This document shows, piece by piece, positions 20,787 through 31,869 of a stretch of DNA of 64,000 nt (the stretch's first letter is position 1; each line of letters begins with the position of its first letter). This DNA comes from Phymatolithon calcareum (Eukaryota > Rhodophyta > Florideophyceae > Hapalidiales). Both the position numbers and the translations under genes were made by a program. The stretch is taken from the NCBI GenBank assembly GCA_977006965.1, contig OZ345352.1:3100001-3164000 (forward strand), given 5' to 3'. The notes beneath the pieces are model-generated. The model ran no database searches, was not told where the DNA came from, and worked only from the letters and a program-made list of their open reading frames with translations.

Positions 20787-23185
20787 CTCTGGGATCCTTG
20801 AGCTCTTCCATTAGATGGGTCACTATTTCCGCTGGATCTAATGGCTTCCCTTCGCAACAATTTGTTTGGGCTCTCCTCCTTTTCATTCGATAAGATTTTC
20901 ATCTTCTTCGTGAAGCCTGTTGGAGTTGAAGCAGAAAGATCTTCAACGAATTTCTTGAAGCATGCTCGTCTGTTTTCCCTGATCATCTTCTTCACCTTCC
21001 TGTCAAGATCTCTATGTGCTTGCCAGTCACCGGCCGAGTTAGTTTTCCGGGCCTTCTTATAGGCTTTCGTTCGCTTTTTAAAATTTTGTCGAGCTCTTCG
21101 GTCCAGAATTCCTTGTATCGGCGAGCCTTCCTTGAATTTTTGTATGTCCATAGTTTTGTTGATAATATCCAGAGCTCTTCTGTATGCAGTCTGGTAGGCT
21201 TCCTCTGTTTCCGCTTTATGCATTCCTCAATTGCAGCCAGAAGACTTGACTTGTACTCGGCCATTGCTTTCTCTTGAAGTTTGCCGTTTTTCCGGGCGCT
21301 CAAAGGACACATATGCTCCCCATCAGTATGGGCATGTCCTGTTGCAACCCTGCCAATGACCGGTATGTGGTCGCTCTATCCTGTCGCAAAACGGCAATGA
21401 ACAGTTCAGAACAAAGAGAGTTTATTACCTTTCGCGCGCTCAGCGTTGTAGAACCTCGCAAAGGTCCACGTGCTGTTCAAGAATGTCGCCACACACCAGT
21501 TAGTCTTAGTGATCCGTTATGACCGCTGGTTTCCCAAACGGGGACCGGGCATGGCGAGACGCCTACACCAGCCACTTCTCTCCTTGTGCTCCCGGAAGGA
21601 GCACTGAGCCGACCAAGACTTGGTGATTCCTATTCCGACTGCCTTCCGATACAATGCTGTGCTCGGGTGCTGTCGCATTTATACCATTCCGAATCTGGTC
21701 ATCGGCGCTGGAGTATGAAGCGGCGCTCATCCCGAGCCAGTTAGACTGTCTCCGAATTTACTGTCTTGCTATGAGAAACAGGCGGCAGTGTGCGAGACGG
21801 AGCCACTTGAGACCCGTTGTTTCTTGTCTTCTCGACATCGAATTTGCGACAATCCAATCCATTCCCCATCTGCCAGATGAACTGACTCTGCGGTTCTTCG
21901 CTTGCATATGATTAAGTCGATCACGCTTGAACCCACATGACTGTGAAACGTTGGGCCACCCGGTGAAGAAACTTGCCATCCCCATTTCTGCGCCCAGCTA
22001 TATAGTACCTTGCCCTTTGGGTTCTCCCTCTTGTCCCATGCTTTGTGCTGACAGTTTAAGTCCCCGAATAGTATGGAAGGTCCTCGTGTTGCACTTTGCA
22101 CCCTAGATAAGAATTGTTTCATATTCTTGGGGCTCATGTCCGGGGCAACATAGGCGCCTATCACTGTGACTCGTGCCACTTCGCAGAATATTGCCTGATG
22201 ATCTTGCTGCGCGATGCGGTACAATAGTCGTAATTAAATGGACTTATTGAGAAGGTATCATGTGTCCCAACTGGAGGAAAGTGGGCACCTTTCTAGACAT
22301 ATTCTATTAGCATTGAAAATTCAGCTTCCTTAGCCGGAATTACATAGAATCACGTTAATGGCTATAGCCACGTCAATATCTTCTGCCGGGGTCCACGAAG
22401 GTTTATTCAGGATTCTGTTGAGTGTTCCAACTGCCCATGATCCTTGACTGCACATTTTTTCAATTAGCTTCGATGGGTTTCTCGGAAATGGCCTACAAAC
22501 CACCCTGCAAAAAGAATTATGTATCTGCTTTCTTTCAACTTTACTGCTTGGTGCGGTATACTATTCTTGGCGAACGTAATTTTCCTGATTCGGTGCTCTT
22601 CTTGCTGTACCCATACTCTCGGAAGGCCAGATCTATCTTGAATGTCCGTTGTCGTGTTTGATTCCCGTATACAGTCGAGAGTTTCGAGTTTAGCTCTACC
22701 ACTGTGTCATCTGTCTCCTCCACAACCTTCTTAATCTTCGTCTTAGCTTCCGGAGCAGGTGCTGTTGGTGAAATTCCCATGACCCTATTTGGCAGAGTTT
22801 CATTATTCTTCTCCAGTGCCGCGCTGCCCACTTCCCGAATAGCATCGTTGCAATGTTCTTCTCCATTTTCACTGCTGCTTTCGATACACCGATTGTGTCG
22901 GGTGTTATATGCGCAGCGTACTCATATACTGGCCTGATAAAAGCTTTGAAAAGCCTTATACTCGTTTCGGTGCTATATACTCTTTTTGTCATGCCTAGGT
23001 TGCTCATGAGCCATACTTTGGCGCTTGCGCTTTTGAATCGCTCCAGAAGCTTGTCGTCACGAATACCGTGAAAGTCAATTGTCGTCCCGAGATAGTCTGC
23101 AGTGCGTCGTATTTCAACTTCCTCGTCTGCCAGTATGATGGGTTTTCCGACCCTTCGACGTGGACGCATATTTTCAGTGTCACTA

Positions 23186-23367
23186 CTCGTCCGCAGGATA
23201 CTGCTACAATGCGTACCCAGAACATATGTTTCTCTCCTTGGCGATATCCCAAACCAAGGTATCGAATCGTCCATAAAAGACGCTTCCGACCACAGCAAGT
23301 GGAGTCGCATGAAGCCTTAAAGACGTGCTAGCCTCTTAGGGGAATAAAGCAATCATCATCATCATCA
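23186..23367 (+). mobile_element. LINE 3' fragment with (TCA)n tail
   Basis: Inserted in the left terminus of the 7.2-kb element with TSD TCAGTGTCACTA (23174-23185 and 23368-23379). The plus frame ends with the HSKWSRMKP-like C-terminus common to some LINE ORF2 proteins, then AATAAA and (ATC)6. It belongs to a family different from LINE-A/B/C. Confidence 0.65.
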
Positions 23368-23530
23368 TCAGTGTCACTAGTCTCGAAAAAGACATTTCAT
23401 TGTCACTATTTTGCAAAATGGCACGTCAGTGTCACTAATCTGAAAAACAGTGCCTTGGTGTCACTATTTTCCAAAAAGGCATCTCAGTGTCACTAATATT
23501 CCAAACGGATCGACTATGTCACTAAAAATG
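23368..23530 (-). repeat. Left subterminal array of ~30-bp units
   Basis: About six degenerate units built on TAGTGACACTGA (seen here as the complement, TCAGTGTCACTA) followed by a T- or A-rich half. Same unit as the right array but inverted. Confidence 0.75.
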
Positions 23531-23845
23531 TACAACTTTCGGGAAATAGTTATTGCAAAATCTATTAATCTTGTAAAAATTTGGCAAGGAGTAATACTCC
23601 TTGCCGAGTCCACGTTTCGCAAGCTCCAGGTGTTGTGCACAAGGTTTTTAGAATTTATATGATACTCATCGGGAGTTAATGTTTACTGTTGTAACGGTCT
23701 ATCACGACAAAGTCGAATTGGCCTAAAACGTAGATAAATCGGCCAAAGAGAAACTTTTGCAGTAGTTTTCTGTGGTCAATGGCAAAGCTCTCGCAAAACC
23801 GAAGGCATAATTAACGGTTCTGAACGGTCAACTTTATGCAATATA

Positions 23846-23936
23846 AGCTCAAGGTTCCCTCGGGAATGATCTGCTCCATAAAACTGAAGGCCTGCAATTT
23901 TATGGAGCAGAATATTCCCGATGATATCTTGAGCTC
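23846..23936. repeat. Long imperfect foldback, ~37-bp arms
   Basis: Begins AGCTCAAG and ends CTTGAGCT, with long paired stretches (GAATGATCTGCTCCATAAAA against its complement) and a ~15-nt loop. A smaller perfect hairpin (GGCAAGGAG stem) lies at 23583-23605. Both are in the core of the 7.2-kb element. Pre-miRNA-like size, but no evidence of expression. Confidence 0.55.
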
Positions 23937-24444
23937 CAGCTAACTTTGGTGCTATAAGATGGTAAACAGTACCAGTGGTTGACGTACACCTGGATCAAAT
24001 TCATATCGATAGCAGTCACGAGAATTTCCTTGCTTGACGATAATTTCCTGGTTTCTCGGGTGTCCCATTCTTTTGTATTGGAGCGAGGAGTGCTTTCTGC
24101 AAGTGTCCAGGCATGTATTGTATCTGCACCAATAGCAGACTCCCTACGCGGCCGTAATCACGACTGCATTCAGGGGAATGTTAGGAGGTGGAAAAAAAGC
24201 AGAAACTTAATGTTTCAAGAAATTAATTAAAAATGTGGCCTGCGTTGTGTCAGGATAATTATGAGGAAGGCTTTGTATCAAAAATTAAGTGATGAAGCTC
24301 GATTCTTGCAGCGCTCTGACACAGCCGTCGTTCGACGACGGCCAATGGAATTGTGACAGGACATGTAGAGCTGTAAGAATCCTAGGGGCAGTATAGTTGG
24401 AGTGCAGTATCATAAACGATGCGGTGCCATGTCGGATGCCGAGG

Positions 24445-26401
24445 CGCTAGTGTCTATGTGCCGAACCCCCTCAATTGACGGTATTTCCCTCAGTTGAGGG
24501 GCGATTTGAAAGCTCGAAAAATCCATAAAGCAAATTCGAAACCGATCGCTGAAGCCATATTCGTAAAGCCTGGCTCATGTTCTGTGCGAGGAGTATTCAC
24601 ACTACTACCTTAAATTCGCTTCGCTCGGCGCTGGCAACGAAAATGTGTTGGTCACTCAGAAGTACAAGACCTTCAATTCCAGGAGAAAAACACCGGCCGC
24701 GCGCGGTCGGTAGATTAGTGCGCACCAAGACAGCATCCGTAAGCGGTCTTGCAGAGTGCTCCAGACTATACGGAGCCATTTCGAAGTCAAAAAAAGAGAG
24801 TAGTATGGTTCAGAACGTACTCGGGGAAAAATCAATGGTCGAGCGAGCATGTCACATCACGTGAAATGGATTCTGATTCGTCATCCATTGAAGAAGACTA
24901 AGATTAAGATAGTCCACATTGTCAACGTCAAGGCAGAGAACGCTGACGATGACATTCCAGATGCTGAGCAGCTTGAACTGAGCCAACACCTGCAAAGCGC
25001 GGTACCGCCCAGGCCTGCTTACAGTGTTCATCCTTCCCAATCTTCATCGCGAAACGCCTGTTTATCGTCTACAGTCGCGATCACATGCTCCTCAGAAGGG
25101 CACGCAAGCTTCGATACAACCTTCAGAAGCTCTAAAAGCCCTCTTCCGAGCACTCTCGCCTAAGTCTTACAGGGCCCTTGAGACCAAACATCGCACCGGG
25201 AACTTGACGTCATCACGCCCGACCGCGAGCCGAATACGTGCGCTCATTGGGTGCCAAGGAAAAAGCGGAAAACCTATGTCCGTTTTAGGGATGATTTTAC
25301 TCTCAGTTGCGGAAACTTCGCACTCTAAACGGAGACTTCTTATCTGAGAATTGTGGTATTGGACTTCATTCGAAGCACGATTGCGGTTTGACGATGTTTC
25401 CCCAAGTTACCTGCGAAAACTTGTTGCTTGGACGTCCGCTAAGCTGAGAAGAAAGGGGCGAAAAGAGACTGCAGTGACAGAGCCTATTAAGTTTTCCGAA
25501 ATACTCGTGCTCATGCAAGAGTTGAGTTCGGCGCTGAGAGCGCTTTCTGGAAGTCTACCAGGCCCAAGAAGTATTTCCCCGGCCCTTCTTCTTCCAAAAT
25601 AGGGATGTCGGTGGCCGAATACCTCCGGTTGATTTCATTCAGAGTGCAATCAAGTGAATTAGGCGACATATACTCTGCGCGGTACCGCTGGTCACCTCGG
25701 TCAAGATTATGTCGATCCCACGAATGACCACAGAAAGCACACTGTGTCAAAGAGATTTTGAAGTCGAGATGGCCCACGGAATCGCAGTTCTGTGCTATCT
25801 TGTGGCCGCGTATGCCGGTATAAGGCGCATTGCATGTGTGGATTCATACTTGGTGAGTGCTGACTCTGCAGAGATTCAACAAGTGGAGCCTATATATAGT
25901 CCATAGGGGCCATCTAACTCTTCTGGCGATTTTAGAGGTTGTTAGCTGGCTGTTATTCTATGGTGACCATGCAGAATGTCAGCAGCACATGACGCAGAGA
26001 AGGTTCTGTGAAGTGCCGCGCGAGCAACTCATCGAGTGCATTTGACACGCGCATTACTTGTCGACGTTCAGTTGCGCCAGAGTGTACATTTGCATTCGAG
26101 AGCAGTGATGGACGCCACGTTACCCCTAAGAAAAGTAAAAGGATGATTGTAGAGGTCATGGTGACACCATTGTGTTCTCACAATGCAATACGCTTGATAG
26201 TGCCACAGTATACATTAGCGACATATCTACTATTAGGAACTGCTTCACTAAGCATGCTGAAGACATCTATGACCTTGGCGCTGTTGATGCGCTTGATAGC
26301 GATTAACTTTCATGAGCAAAAAATTAAATAATCTCGTTCCCTCAATTGAGGGAAAAGTGCCCCTCAATTGAGGGTAAATTTCCGGAACATAGACACTAGT
26401 G
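24445..26401. mobile_element. CACTA-like inverted-repeat element (1.96 kb)
   Basis: The ends are inverted copies: CGCTAGTGTCTATGTGCCG on the left, CACTAGTGTCTATGTTCCGG on the right strand. Each is followed by two palindromic CCCTCAATTGAGGG-type motifs (left around 24472-24502, right 26341-26375). CACTAG ends plus subterminal motif repeats recall CACTA/EnSpm elements. I found no matching 2-3 bp TSD and no recognisable transposase inside; the open frames (for example 25351-25602) have no known domain. Confidence 0.55.
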
Positions 26402-26693
26402 CGAGCGCATTCATGATTAGCTGATTAAATTGTGGCAACGTGGCCACAAGTGACAAGTTATATTTCGCAAAAACTTGGATCATGCGAGCGCTTCTCTCAA
26501 GAGAGGACCACCGACGGATGAGCGCGCGCCCGAGCCGCTTGTTCCAGCCCGGAACGCACGGCTGATTGAGGCCCGGACTCGTGAGACAAGCTACTCGTCT
26601 CCGAGAATCTTCCGCTCGCGTCCAGCGATGATCGCTGTTACACACGAAAAAAGACGCGAGCCATACCTCACAGCTTTTATAGCTGGTAAGTTA

Positions 26694-27314
26694 GGCTCGG
26701 TCTATACCGGATTTTTTGTGTTGTGTTCGGAAGCAGTTTTGAAATTTGCGATATATAATTGGTTGGTCGCTTCTGTAAAGCGCTATGACAAAACTGCCAG
26801 CGATGAGATGGAAGCAAACGAGCTCGACAAAAATGTTAACTTTCCTTCCCGCGGTCAAGAAGTTAACATAATTGTCGTGTCCGCATTTGGCGCGACTTTG
26901 CATTTTGGCGCGCGCTACAGTACATACGTCCCTTTCAACTCCCTTCTCGTTGCATGCTCCGAGCCAACACGATGGACAGCGCCAACCCAGCGATCGTCGC
27001 CACCAGTGTACTCACAGTACTTTTGTCTCTAGTAGACTCATCGGTGGACAATGGACTGAGCACTCGATATCGATCCCCATCCAAGAGGCGCGATCGGATG
27101 TCGTTCCAGCACAATACTCAGCATAAAATGAGTAGGAGAGGTGAGAACAAGTACAGAACCATGTCCTTGAGAAGGGGCTCCAAAAATTACGGAATTGCTT
27201 CAACAAGCACGAACACAGCAAATCCGGTATAGACTAATTTGGAACAGGCCGCGAAATGAATTGCAGTTTACTGCTTCAAGACATAAAACAAAACCACCCG
27301 GTATAGACCGAGCC
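26694..27314. mobile_element. MITE C, Harbinger/PIF-like (TTA TSD)
   Basis: Terminal inverted repeats GGCTCGGTCTATACCGG at both ends, flanked by TTA (26691-26693 and 27315-27317). A further inverted ATCCGGTATAGACTAATTTGG lies just inside the right end (27221-27241). 621 bp; the open frame crossing its left border (26475-27032) has no known domain. A 3-bp TTA duplication is typical of PIF/Harbinger elements. Confidence 0.7.
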
Positions 27315-27710
27315 TTAGAGTATCGTGTAGATCGTACGGGTATAGTACTTGTTCCTTTTCCGTTGCATGAATTAAAATATGGTTAAATCCGTCCTGTGCA
27401 CAACATCTACATCTCGAATTTTCGCGGGCAAGTTTCGAAAATCACGTAAGCCACTGGCGCGAGCCGTGCACACTTTGTGCACAGTGCACAGGCGTAGCTG
27501 GAAAACCTTGTTCTCTATTATTTCTCTCCAGAATGCGAATCCTGTAACGAGAGGCTTCGCTGCATTATGGTACATAATGTACGCGAGGTGTCAGCTAGAT
27601 TTTTTCTATCAACCGGCTACGTTTATAATACAATTTCGCCATGCCTTCTCTGCTTCATACGGACGCCAAATAGGTATGACACATCTCCTGCTTTTGTCCC
27701 TCTCCTACAG

Positions 27711-27923
27711 GCCGATGAACGAATAATTCCCAACCGGGAAAATGGGAAAATGAGAAATTGGGAACGCGAGTACGTCCAATAGAATACCTGCATTTGTGAA
27801 ATTTTACTTCTTCTGCTTCCTTCAGGTTCAAATTCCACAAGTGCACGTATTCTATTGGATATATTGGCGTTCCCATTTTCTTAATTTCCCATTTTTCCGG
27901 TTGGGAACTATTCGTTCATCGGC
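27711..27923. mobile_element. MITE A, copy 1
   Basis: A nearly complete foldback: GCCGATGAACGAATAATTCC at the left and its complement at the right. The arms (about 95 bp) include GGGAAAATGGGAAAATGAGA and CCAATAGAAT. Highly similar to the copy at 29617-29833 and more distantly to 50934-51131. Non-coding. Confidence 0.85.
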
Positions 27924-27945
27924 CCTAACATTCCCCTGGTACAGG

Positions 27946-28302
27946 CAGGGGAGTGTTATGGGGGGGAGTAACGCAACATTTTGAGGTTTCAAAAATTGTA
28001 CGAAAAAATTATAGCATCGATTTGCCGGCTAAATTATGAGCTCGGTAAGTATCAAAATAAATCTTCTTTGCAGATTATTTTTATTGTTTATAACCACAAA
28101 ATAGAATACTGCAACGAGAGCGACCGCTACATTGGCAGGTGCCAATGTTCAGGCGACTTGGGCCTGATTTTCCTCTTTCATTCTAATTTTTATGAAACAA
28201 TTTCAGCCCTGCGAAGATGAATCAAACATACACTTCAGACACAACTCCAAAAAAGCGGTATGATAACCACTTCGCGTTACTCCCCCCCATAACACTCCCC
28301 TG
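27946..28302. mobile_element. MITE B, copy 1 (7-bp TSD)
   Basis: Inverted ends CAGGGGAGTGTTATGGGGGG / CCCCCCATAACACTCCCCTG, flanked by GTACAGG at 27939-27945 and 28303-28309. 357 bp, AT-rich interior, no coding capacity. Immediately left of the TSD is TAACATTCCCCTG, the right terminus of another MITE B, so two copies appear to abut across a shared TSD. Confidence 0.85.
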
Positions 28303-28330
28303 GTACAGGTATTCGATATGTGTAGTATAA

Positions 28331-29515
28331 AATGGGATTTCAGCCATGCAAAGGCACGGAAAGAGACCTTCTCCGCTACACAGCTGCCGTAAGACAAGGA
28401 AGGAACACGAAACCCGTTCTCGACTTGAAGTCAGCATATGACCGAGTCCCAAGAGAAGAGCTAATGCGAGAAATCGATCTCAGAATATCAGCAAATGTTG
28501 TAGCACTAGCCTCCCTCTCTCTGCAGAGGACTCACTTCACGGTTATGAACGATACGAGAAGAACGCTAGGAACAAGCGAGCACGGTGTCCCCCAAAGATC
28601 CCCCATCAGCCAAACACTGTTTAACATCCTTATGGACACCTTAGCAGAGAGGGTAACCGCTCTGAGCTTCAACGATTCTAGCGCTAATCTCCGTCTAAAT
28701 ATGTTCGCGGACGACGTCATACTAATGGCAAGACACGAAGACGAGCTCCAAGAGATGCTCAATGAATGCACAGAATGGGCATGTGTGTATCGAATGACTT
28801 GGTCGATCCGAAAGTGCTCACTCATACTCCCCAAGAGGAGAACAAAAAGAGCGCTTCTGCTGGCGAACGAGGAAGTCCAAATTAAGTCGCACAGCAGAAT
28901 ACCTTTGTACGTCTATTGATGAGAACGGAATCCGTGACGACAGGCGTCTGGAGCGATTCAAAAGTGCAAGCGCTAAGGTGCGACTCATGAGCTCCCTAAG
29001 CATGACAAGGAGAGGGTACAGCACTGAAAAGAATATCAGGCTCTCTAAAGCCTTTATCGGGCCAGTGTATGAGTACGCTGCACACATAACACCTGATACA
29101 ATCCGCGTATCAATAGCAGCAGTGCAAATACAGAAGGACATGGCATCCATACTGTTCGGCAAATGGGCAGCGCGGCATTGGAGAAGACCAATGAAGCTTT
29201 GTCAAATAGTGCCGTGGGAGTTCCGCCGACAACACCTACACTCCAAGTTGGACACTTCCCTAGGAACCCAACGAAGCTGATTGAAGAAATGGGTAGGCAA
29301 GGAGCATGGGCAATTGGTACGCTCAGCAGAACCCTGAAGAAGCCCACATGGACCCCTACAGAAGAGAATGAAGTGGCGCGAGCCATTGACGTGATACTAT
29401 CCAATTCTGAATAAGGTAACGGACAAAGCTCGATGCTAGTATAATGCGATTAGAAAGGTGCCGACTTTCCTCGAGTTGGGACACATGGTACCTTCTCAAT
29501 AAATCCTTTAAATTA
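28331..29515 (+). mobile_element. LINE-A, 5'-truncated copy with 17-bp TSD
   Basis: TSD CGATATGTGTAGTATAA at 28314-28330 and 29516-29532, perfect. Begins inside the RT domain (GFQPCKGTE, LDLKSAYDRVP, MFADDV catalytic motif at about 28702-28719). One frameshift near 28900 separates this from the C-terminal part (28978-29280, YEYAAHITPDTI), and a second leads to the tail (to 29414). The 3' UTR ends TCAATAAATCCTTTAAATTA. Opposite in orientation to LINE-A1 and LINE-A2. Confidence 0.93.
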
Positions 29516-29616
29516 CGATATGTGTAGTATAAGGAAAATCTATTCAAATGACCGTCATTGATATTTCGAAAATATTTCAGAAGCGTTTCCCGAAGAGCAT
29601 AAGTGTGTCTTATTGA

Positions 29617-29833
29617 GGGCCGATGAACGAATAGTTCCCAAGCGGGAAAATGGGAAAATGAGAAATTGGGAACGAGAGTACGTCCAATAGAAAATCTGCA
29701 TTTGGGAAATTTTACTTCTTCTGCTTCGATCAGGCTCCAATTCCACAAGGGCACGTATTCTATTGGACATATTGCCGTTCCCATTTTCTCAATTTCCCAT
29801 TTTCCCGGTTGGGAACTATTCGTTCATCGGCCC
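29617..29833. mobile_element. MITE A, copy 2
   Basis: GGGCCGATGAACGAATAG at the left and its complement at the right; 217 bp, foldback over nearly its whole length. Flanked by TGA (29614-29616 and 29834-29836), a possible 3-bp TSD. Fourteen bases separate it from MITE B copy 2. Confidence 0.85.
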
Positions 29834-29847
29834 TGAGTTGGTTTTAG

Positions 29848-30217
29848 CAGGGGAATGTTAAGGGGGAGAAACGCAGACCCTGTGTCATACCGCTTTTCCA
29901 AGATTATCATATATCGAGCCCGTTTGAAAAAGAAACATTAGGGCGAAGATCGCATCATAGAAATACCAGAGTAATAAAAGGAAATCATGGGAACATTAGG
30001 AGTTCCTAATGTAGCGACAGCTCTCGTTGCTCGACTCGTTTCTTGGTAAGAAATAACTAGAATTAAGGTTGGCGTCAAAGCTTTGGCGACAATTTTTGAT
30101 ACAGCGTTATCCTCATAAATCGCTATGCACAACGCGCGCCTCGTTTTTATTAGAATTTATGTTACAAAGTGATATGACACTGGGTTTGCGTTTCTCCCCC
30201 CCTTATCATTCCCCTGG
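29848..30217. mobile_element. MITE B, copy 2 (7-bp TSD)
   Basis: Inverted ends CAGGGGAATGTTAAGGGGG / CCCCCTTATCATTCCCCTG, flanked by GTTTTAG at 29841-29847 and 30218-30224. 370 bp. Two copies with different 7-bp TSDs establish the duplication length for this family. Confidence 0.87.
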
Positions 30218-30224
30218 TTTTAGT

Positions 30225-30370
30225 GATACAGAAGAGCTATTTTTAGGATTAGTGACACTGAGCCACCGTTTCTTAGAATAGTGACACTGAAGTACTGTTT
30301 TTCATATTAGTGACGCCGAATTGCTGTTTTTCAATTTAGTGAAACAGACGTGAAAATTAGTGACAGAGAA
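30225..30370 (+). repeat. Right subterminal array of ~30-bp units
   Basis: About five units of TTAGTGACACTGA followed by a spacer with TGTTTTT, degenerating toward the right end of the 7.2-kb element. Mirror image of the array at 23368-23530. Confidence 0.75.
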
Positions 30371-31869
30371 AATATTTAACCCTTCAACGTGGGAGTATGA
30401 CTGAACATTTTCGGGTCGACGATGTCATCCGATAGACCCGTGCCCGTTCGGAGCATTCCTGGAGCATTTTCTGTATTTCTTCTTCGTTCCTTGCGATTTG
30501 TATGACGCTATCGGCAAGTATGTTAAGACGAAGGCTCGGGTCAGAATCACTGAGGCTAATGGCTGTGAATCTTCCTCCCAGAGTATCTATGAGGATGTTG
30601 AACAGTGTGGGGCTAATGGGGGAACCTGCAGCGACACCTCGTTCGCTTGTCCCTTGAGTTCTTCCTGCTTCGTCCATAACAGTGAATGTAGTTTTCTACA
30701 AAGAGAAGGAGGGAAGTGATTGAAGGTTTGCTGATAGCCTGAGATCAATTTCTCGCATGAGTTCTTCTCTTGGGACTCGGTCGTATGCTGACTTTAGGTC
30801 AAGCACGGCTTTTGTATTCCTTCCTCGTCTCACGACTGCTATGTGACGGAGGAGGGCCCCTTCCGTTCCTTTCTTGGGCTGCAAGCCCATTTAGGATCTA
30901 CTGAATCTATATTACTTCCGGATCAGTTTGCCCACTGCTGATTCAAATATTTTGCGAGCGTGAGATAATAGCGAAATCGGTCTATAGCTTTTCGGTGAGA
31001 TTGGGTCTCCTTTCTTAAATATTGGAACCACCAGTGCCTTATTCCAGTCCTGAAGCCAGCAGCCGAGCTGGCCGGCTTTTGTGATCGTGGCTAGCAGGAA
31101 ACTGTAGCTGTCCTCAGGGGTGAGTAGCAATGCTTCGGAGAAGATGCCATCCGGTCCAGCTGCAATTTTGCCTCGGGTCACATTTTAGGACGCTCTTGAG
31201 CCTCGTTTTACTGCTCGTGTGACTTGGAATTTCCTCGGTTCTATGGGTGTTCCTCTCGGGTCCTTTAGCTACCCTGATAGATGAGTTGCATTTCCGCCGG
31301 GTCTAGAGGTATGCCTTCGCAGCAATTAGTCTGGGCCCTCCTCTTCTTCATTTGAAATAAATTTTTCATCTTTTTCGGGAATTCTGTTGGACTTGAGGCG
31401 GATAGATATTCCGTGAATTTCTTAAAGCATGCTCTTCTGTTCGCCTTGGTCATCTTTTTTACCTTTCTGTCGAGGTCTCCCAGTCACTGACCCGGCTAGT
31501 TCTCTGCGCCTTCTTGTAGGCCCCCGTCCGGAGCTTAGAAAGTTTGTCCAGTTCTTTGGTCCAGCACTGTTTGAAACTCCTTGGGGTCCTTGACTTCCTG
31601 GGTACCCACGGTTTGCTAATGATATCACAAGCGCTCCTATAGGCCTTCTGATACGCTTCCATTGCTTCCGCTTTATATATATCTTGGATTGCTGCCGGGA
31701 GTCTTGACTTATATTCGGACATTGCTTTTTCTATTAGCTTATTGCTTTTCCTGGCGCTCAATGGTAAACGGTACTCCGCGTTTCTCTGGCAGGGTTTTTG
31801 CTGCTACCCTGCCAATGCCCGGTATATGATCGCTCGATCCAATCCATTCGATACTGACTGCGTGAATCC

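Larger units (their letters stand above)
23164..30378. mobile_element. Unclassified 7.2-kb inverted-repeat element with 14-bp TSD
   Basis: It interrupts the LINE-A1 reading frame between ILPR and RVGKPIILADEE. Target sequence ACCCTTCRACGTGG is present on both sides (23150-23163 and 30379-30392, one mismatch). The termini are inverted: ACGCATATTTTCAGTGTCACTA on the left against the complement of 30357-30378 on the right (17 of 22 match). Just inside each end is an array of ~30-bp units, in inverted orientation. Removing nested insertions leaves roughly 2 kb of core with no recognisable transposase, so it looks non-autonomous. A 14-bp TSD is longer than in the common cut-and-paste superfamilies. 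Confidence 0.65.

Noticed and set aside
23368-23530. Regularly spaced repeats resembling a CRISPR array
   Set aside because: Units are degenerate, ~30 bp head-to-tail without unique spacers, in a eukaryotic transposon end; the mirror array at 30225-30370 explains them.
26475-27032. 185-codon plus-strand ORF as a transposase of the 7.2-kb element
   Set aside because: It crosses the border of MITE C and has no recognisable domain.
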